Origin: UBA2336 sp964538575
GTDB lineage: Bacteria; Bacteroidota; Bacteroidia; Cytophagales; Cyclobacteriaceae
Direction: 5' to 3'
Assembly: GCA_964538575.1 (NCBI GenBank)
Contig: CAZIGG010000111.1
Location: forward strand, 1-9,952
DNA: 9,952 nt
The notes beneath the pieces were generated by a model that did no database searches, was not told the DNA's origin, and was given only the letters and a program-made list of their open reading frames with translations. Positions within the stretch are counted from its first letter, which is position 1; each line of letters begins with the position of its first letter. The translations under genes and the position numbers were made by a program. This document shows positions 6,711 to 9,952 of the stretch, piece after piece.

Positions 6711-7112
6711 ATGAATAAGCTTTTTGCCATAGCGTTCATGTGTATTTACCTGTTAATGTCAGTAGGTGTGGCCAAAACCACACACTACTGCATGGGCAGG
6801 GAAAAATCCACAAAAGTTTTCTCGTTCGAGTCTAAAAAGTGCGCGTGCAGTGCGTTTTTGCCCGAAAATAACGACTGCTGTAAGGATAAGCATGAATTGC
6901 TTATCGTTGACGATTCTCAAACACAAGCTCTTTCTTTAACTCCTCCGGTACCTGATTTCTTTCAAATCGGAGAAATTTATGAGGATCAGCCAGCTAAAGT
7001 ATTTGCTTACGCGAGTAAGCAATATATTAAGCCTGATTTTTCACCACCTCCCAGGGAGGCGCTCTTTAAGATCAACTGCAGCTTCGTTTTTTATGATGAT
7101 GAATTGAGTTAA
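6711..7112 (+). CDS. Small exported HYC_CC_PP-family protein
   Basis: The 133-residue protein has an N-terminal hydrophobic signal (about 1-21) followed directly by THYCMG (24-29), a Cys-rich segment KKCACSA (42-48) and DCCKDKH (55-61), and a Pro-rich C-terminal part with SPPPREAL (111-118). The order HYC, CC, PP matches a Bacteroidota family named after these motifs, which I recall occurring next to heavy-metal-associated proteins and TonB receptors, as here. Biochemical function is unknown. Seven cysteines, six outside the signal segment, plus His25 and His61 suggest periplasmic metal binding or a disulfide-stabilised fold. No lipobox is evident. It is the first gene of the plus-strand unit, divergent from pcm. 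The promoter is not clear; TACTTTAG (6687-6694) is a one-mismatch -7 element without a well-spaced -33 partner. Confidence 0.85.
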   Translation: MNKLFAIAFMCIYLLMSVGVAKTTHYCMGREKSTKVFSFESKKCACSAFLPENNDCCKDKHELLIVDDSQTQALSLTPPVPDFFQIGEIYEDQPAKVFAYASKQYIKPDFSPPPREALFKINCSFVFYDDELS

Positions 7113-7147
7113 TCCGCGTCAGATCATTTCGATCTGTAAACTCAATT
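7102..7147 (+). promoter_or_regulatory. Nested hairpin overlapping the stop codon of the HYC_CC_PP gene
   Basis: Outer arms AATTGAGTT (7102-7110) and AACTCAATT (7139-7147) are perfect complements; inside them CAGATC (7120-7125) and GATCTG (7131-7136) form a second stem with a 5-base loop. The left outer arm includes the first base of the TAA stop codon. TTTTAT overlaps and follows the right outer arm (7146-7151). It could be a weak terminator or attenuator that lowers transcription into the HMA and receptor genes, or a processing or stability element. Confidence 0.55.
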
Positions 7148-7176
7148 TTATACTCATCATTCAATAAATCTTATAT

Positions 7177-7566
7177 ATGAAAACGAACTTAATCATCATT
7201 ACATTTTTTGCGTTGCTGACATCAACTGCGTTTGCGCAAACAACTCCTTCAGCTTCTGCTAAAGTTGTTACGGCCAACATTAAAGTTTATGGTAACTGCG
7301 GTATGTGTAAAGACCGCATTGAAAAAGCGCTTGATACGAAAGGTGTCAAGCAGGCAAAATGGAACATTTCGACCAAGAACCTGGAAGTTATCTATGTTCC
7401 TGAGAAGATCACGGAAAAGAAAATCCGGGATCTCGTATCGGCTGCAGGCCATGATACCGACAGCACCAAAGCGAAGGATGCTGTTTACGCCAAGCTTCCG
7501 TTCTGCTGCCTTTACCGCGACCACGATCACAGCGGTATGGACGACAACAAGAAAGATCACAAGTAA
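7177..7566 (+). CDS. Exported heavy-metal-associated (HMA) domain protein
   Basis: The 129-residue protein starts with a clear signal peptide ending at TAFA-Q (cut after residue 20). The mature part is a single HMA domain (about 31-95) of ferredoxin-like fold, with the metal loop YGNCGMCKDRIEKAL (38-52); Cys41 and Cys44 form the CxxC pair, the usual Cu(I) site of such domains, replacing the more common GMTCxxC. After the domain come YAKLPFCCLYR (104-114) with adjacent Cys110-Cys111, and a His/Asp-rich tail (DHDHSGMDD, final DHK) that adds possible ligands. It probably binds or shuttles a soft metal in the periplasm; copper is the best guess, not proven. It lies 64 bases after the HYC_CC_PP gene and 5 bases before the receptor gene, so all three are likely one operon. 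The ATG at 7177 is fixed by the signal peptide. Confidence 0.93.
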   Translation: MKTNLIIITFFALLTSTAFAQTTPSASAKVVTANIKVYGNCGMCKDRIEKALDTKGVKQAKWNISTKNLEVIYVPEKITEKKIRDLVSAAGHDTDSTKAKDAVYAKLPFCCLYRDHDHSGMDDNKKDHK

Positions 7567-7571
7567 TCGCC

Positions 7572-9869
7572 ATGCGATCTTTAAAGATTCTGGCTGCTTT
7601 AAGTTTGGCAGCCGGAGCGTTTCTGTCCGCGCACAGCGGGCATGCGCAGCAATTGCTGGGTTTAGTGGTGGAACTGAATGATCGGGGTGTTGAAGAGCCA
7701 ATCCCTGGAGCAAATGTTGTTTGGCTTGGTACATCAATAACGACTGTTACCGGTGAGAATGGTGTATTCATGATCAACCGGGCGGAGGGCGTTGATAAGC
7801 TTGTAATCAGCTTTGTGGGCTATCGTACAGATACAGTTTCCATTACTGCCGGTCAGAAGAGTGTGAAGGTAACACTGGTATCCAACCTGGTGCTGGAGGA
7901 AGTGACGATTGAAGGAAGACGTGCATCCACGCGTATGGATGTAAGAAATCCAATCAATACTTCCGTGATGACGGAGAAAGAATTGTTCAAGGCTGCATGT
8001 TGCAACCTCAGTGAAAGCTTTGAAACAAATCCGTCAGTAGATGTGGCGTTTACGGATGCCATTACCGGAACACGGCAAATCCAAATGCTCGGGCTTTCTG
8101 GACCCAATACGCTGATCACGATTGAGAATATGCCGGGGGTGCGGGGATTAGCGTCAAGTCAGGGAATACAGTTTATTCCGGGTACGTGGATCAACTCCAT
8201 CCAGGTAACGAAAGGGGTTGGTTCAGTTGTGAATGGCTATGAAAGTATTGCCGGACAAATTAATGTAGAGATGAAAAAGCCAGAGGAAAGTGAGAAACTT
8301 TACCTGAACGGCTATATCAATCAGTCGGCACGGTCTGAACTCAACCTGAATTATACAGTTCATACCGGAGAAAAATGGGCCACAACGTTCCTGTTGCATG
8401 GAAGCGCTCGTCCGCTGGAGATGGATGAAAATGATGATTCATTCCTTGATTTTCCTACCGGGTCGCAGCTAAACTTTATTAACCGATGGGTTTTTAATAG
8501 CGGTACGGGCTGGCTTGGCCAACTGGGTGTAAAAGTATTGACCGATGATAAGCTGGGCGGACAAACTGGTTTTGATGCGGAAGAAGATAAGTTCACCACA
8601 AATCGTTATGGATTTGAGATCAACACCCAACGCTATGAAGTGTGGGGTAAACTTGGCTACCAGTTCAAAAACAAGCCATATCAAAGCGTAGGGTTACAGC
8701 TTTCCGGGTTGACTCATCAGCACGACAGTTATTATGGATTCAATGTCCATAATGCGGATGAACGATCATTTTATTCAAACCTGATCTATCAATCGATTAT
8801 CGGGAACACCTCACACAAATTTAAAACCGGTGTAAGCTTTTTGTATGACGATTATGACGAGGAGTTGCAAATAGAAAATGGAATTAGGTACGAAGGTGAA
8901 TTTACGAGCAGTTCCGTGTCGTTTGACCGCACAGAACTTGTGCCCGGGGCATTCTTTGAGTATTCGTATGATGACCTGGAGAAGTTTTCGTTGATAGCCG
9001 GGGTGCGCGTTGACCAGCATAATTTATTCGGGACAATCTTCACACCAAGGCTTCATCTTAAGTATGAGCTGACGCCCATGACTTCTCTCAGGGCATCGGC
9101 AGGGAAGGGAACGCGGGTAGCAAATATTTTCTCGGAGAATACAGGGATACTAGCATCTGCCCGGACAATTGTCTTCGATAATTTTCAAACCAATAAAGCC
9201 TATAATTTCAAGCCTGATGAAGCCTGGAATTATGGTTTGAGTATTTCGCAGGATTTTACATTGGATTATCGTTCAGGATCAATTCAGGTAGATTATTTCT
9301 ATACAGATTTTAAGAATCAGGTTGTATTGGATCTGGATAACACTGCGCGTGAAGCAAGATTTTTTGGCTTGACCGGAAAATCGTACTCGCAAAGTTTGCA
9401 GTTTCAGGTGGATTATGAATTGATCAGGCGATTTGATCTGAGGCTTGCGTATCGCTGGCTGGACGTAAGAACGGATTACCTGGAAGGATTGCTGGAAAGA
9501 CCGCTTATTCCCAGGCACCGGGCTTTTATGAACCTGGCGTATGAAACGAAATCGGCCTGGAAGTTTGATTACACGGTGCAATGGATCGGTAAGCAAAGGC
9601 TGCCCGATACTTCTGAGAATCTTTCGGAAAATCAACGCGGTGAATATTCGGATGACTATGTGCTGATGAATGCACAGATCACGAAAGACATTGGTGCGAA
9701 ATGGAGTGTGTATTTGGGTGTTGAGAACATCACGGATTTTAAATTGAAGAATCCGATTGTTGATGCGAATAATCCTTTCCTCCCCGGTTCACAATTTGAT
9801 ACCTCGATGGTTTGGGGGCCAATCTTTGGCCGGATGGCGTATGCGGGGTTCCGGTTTCGGATTAAATGA
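7572..9869 (+). CDS. TonB-dependent outer-membrane receptor with carboxypeptidase-regulatory-like N-domain
   Basis: The 765-residue protein has a signal peptide (about 1-25, ending HSGHA before QQ), a carboxypeptidase-regulatory-like beta domain (about 27-105, containing IPGANVVWLGTS, TGENGVF and VISFVGYRT), a plug domain (about 118-236, with RQIQMLGLSGPNTLITIE and the end signature VVNGYESIAGQINVEMK), and a beta barrel of about 525 residues ending in Lys after FRFRI. It would import a substrate across the outer membrane using TonB-ExbBD energy. Cys143-Cys144 in FKAACCNLSESFETNPS, near the start of the plug, are its only obvious cysteine pair and could be a metal site. The substrate is unknown; linkage to the HMA and HYC_CC_PP genes argues for a metal or metal complex. 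No SusD-like partner follows, which fits metal uptake rather than glycan uptake. Five bases separate it from the HMA gene. Confidence 0.95.
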   Translation: MRSLKILAALSLAAGAFLSAHSGHAQQLLGLVVELNDRGVEEPIPGANVVWLGTSITTVTGENGVFMINRAEGVDKLVISFVGYRTDTVSITAGQKSVKVTLVSNLVLEEVTIEGRRASTRMDVRNPINTSVMTEKELFKAACCNLSESFETNPSVDVAFTDAITGTRQIQMLGLSGPNTLITIENMPGVRGLASSQGIQFIPGTWINSIQVTKGVGSVVNGYESIAGQINVEMKKPEESEKLYLNGYINQSARSELNLNYTVHTGEKWATTFLLHGSARPLEMDENDDSFLDFPTGSQLNFINRWVFNSGTGWLGQLGVKVLTDDKLGGQTGFDAEEDKFTTNRYGFEINTQRYEVWGKLGYQFKNKPYQSVGLQLSGLTHQHDSYYGFNVHNADERSFYSNLIYQSIIGNTSHKFKTGVSFLYDDYDEELQIENGIRYEGEFTSSSVSFDRTELVPGAFFEYSYDDLEKFSLIAGVRVDQHNLFGTIFTPRLHLKYELTPMTSLRASAGKGTRVANIFSENTGILASARTIVFDNFQTNKAYNFKPDEAWNYGLSISQDFTLDYRSGSIQVDYFYTDFKNQVVLDLDNTAREARFFGLTGKSYSQSLQFQVDYELIRRFDLRLAYRWLDVRTDYLEGLLERPLIPRHRAFMNLAYETKSAWKFDYTVQWIGKQRLPDTSENLSENQRGEYSDDYVLMNAQITKDIGAKWSVYLGVENITDFKLKNPIVDANNPFLPGSQFDTSMVWGPIFGRMAYAGFRFRIK

Positions 9870-9887
9870 AACGTTAAACCGTTAATT

Positions 9888-9939
9888 GTTATCCGGTAAT
9901 GGTGATTCAACGATCAACGAATAGCCATTAACGGATAAC
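9888..9939. repeat. Long imperfect inverted repeat after the receptor gene
   Basis: Arms GTTATCCGGTAATGG (9888-9902) and CCATTAACGGATAAC (9925-9939) are complementary at 14 of 15 positions around a 22-base spacer, in which ATTC/GAAT can extend the stem. It begins 18 bases past the stop codon, so it may help end the transcript, but no T-run follows on either strand (GCATTTAAAAC on plus). CCGTTAAT (9879-9886) can also pair with ATTAACGG (9927-9934), giving a competing fold. It could be a Rho-type 3' barrier, an mRNA-stabilising hairpin, or one copy of an intergenic palindromic repeat. Confidence 0.7.
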
Positions 9940-9952
9940 GCATTTAAAACCC

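Noticed and set aside
7232..7777. Open frames overlapping the HMA gene on both strands
   Set aside because: The HMA frame has a signal peptide and CxxC motif; the overlapping frames are Arg/Lys- or Ala-rich without domains and would also overlap the receptor start.
7572..9869. SusC-type glycan receptor
   Set aside because: The protein is shorter than typical SusC proteins, there is no SusD-like gene after it, and its neighbours are metal-binding proteins.

Overview
The window reads as chromosomal DNA of a Bacteroidota bacterium, most likely from the Cytophagales/Cytophagia side. The support is: a membrane pyrophosphatase with the residue signature I associate with the Flavobacterium type; a TonB-dependent receptor with an N-terminal carboxypeptidase-regulatory-like domain; a HYC_CC_PP-type small protein, a family I know only from Bacteroidota; gene starts without Shine-Dalgarno sequences; and a promoter upstream of hppA that matches the Bacteroidota primary-sigma consensus (TTTG, 19 bases, TAnnTTTG) exactly. 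No tRNA, rRNA, CRISPR array, insertion sequence or phage gene was seen.

Bases 1-6629 are all on the minus strand. From left to right they hold: ftsX, cut at the window edge so that only its stop codon is missing; a terminator; a two-gene unit of an ECF-like sigma factor (1826-2389) and its probable membrane-anchored anti-sigma factor (970-1821), 4 bases apart; hppA, an ion-pumping pyrophosphatase with its own terminator and a strong promoter; and a three-gene unit running pcm, then an acyl-CoA thioesterase, then an unrecognised 125-residue protein. The last two are joined by a TAATG stop/start overlap.

An 81-base divergent gap (6630-6710) separates pcm from a plus-strand unit that fills the rest of the window. 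This unit has a small exported HYC_CC_PP protein (6711-7112), an exported heavy-metal-associated (HMA) protein with a His/Asp-rich tail (7177-7566), and a TonB-dependent outer-membrane receptor (7572-9869). All three products carry an adjacent Cys-Cys pair. Together they look like a metal-handling system of the cell envelope, with copper the best guess: the receptor would take substrate across the outer membrane and the small cysteine proteins would bind or pass metal in the periplasm. This is the part of the window most likely to hold poorly described biology.

The non-coding DNA holds two convincing minus-strand intrinsic terminators (915-948 and 2611-2643), a nested hairpin that overlaps the stop codon of the HYC_CC_PP gene (7102-7147), and a long imperfect inverted repeat just after the receptor gene (9888-9939). 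No gene-free stretch exceeds 300 bases; the longest is 2390-2667.
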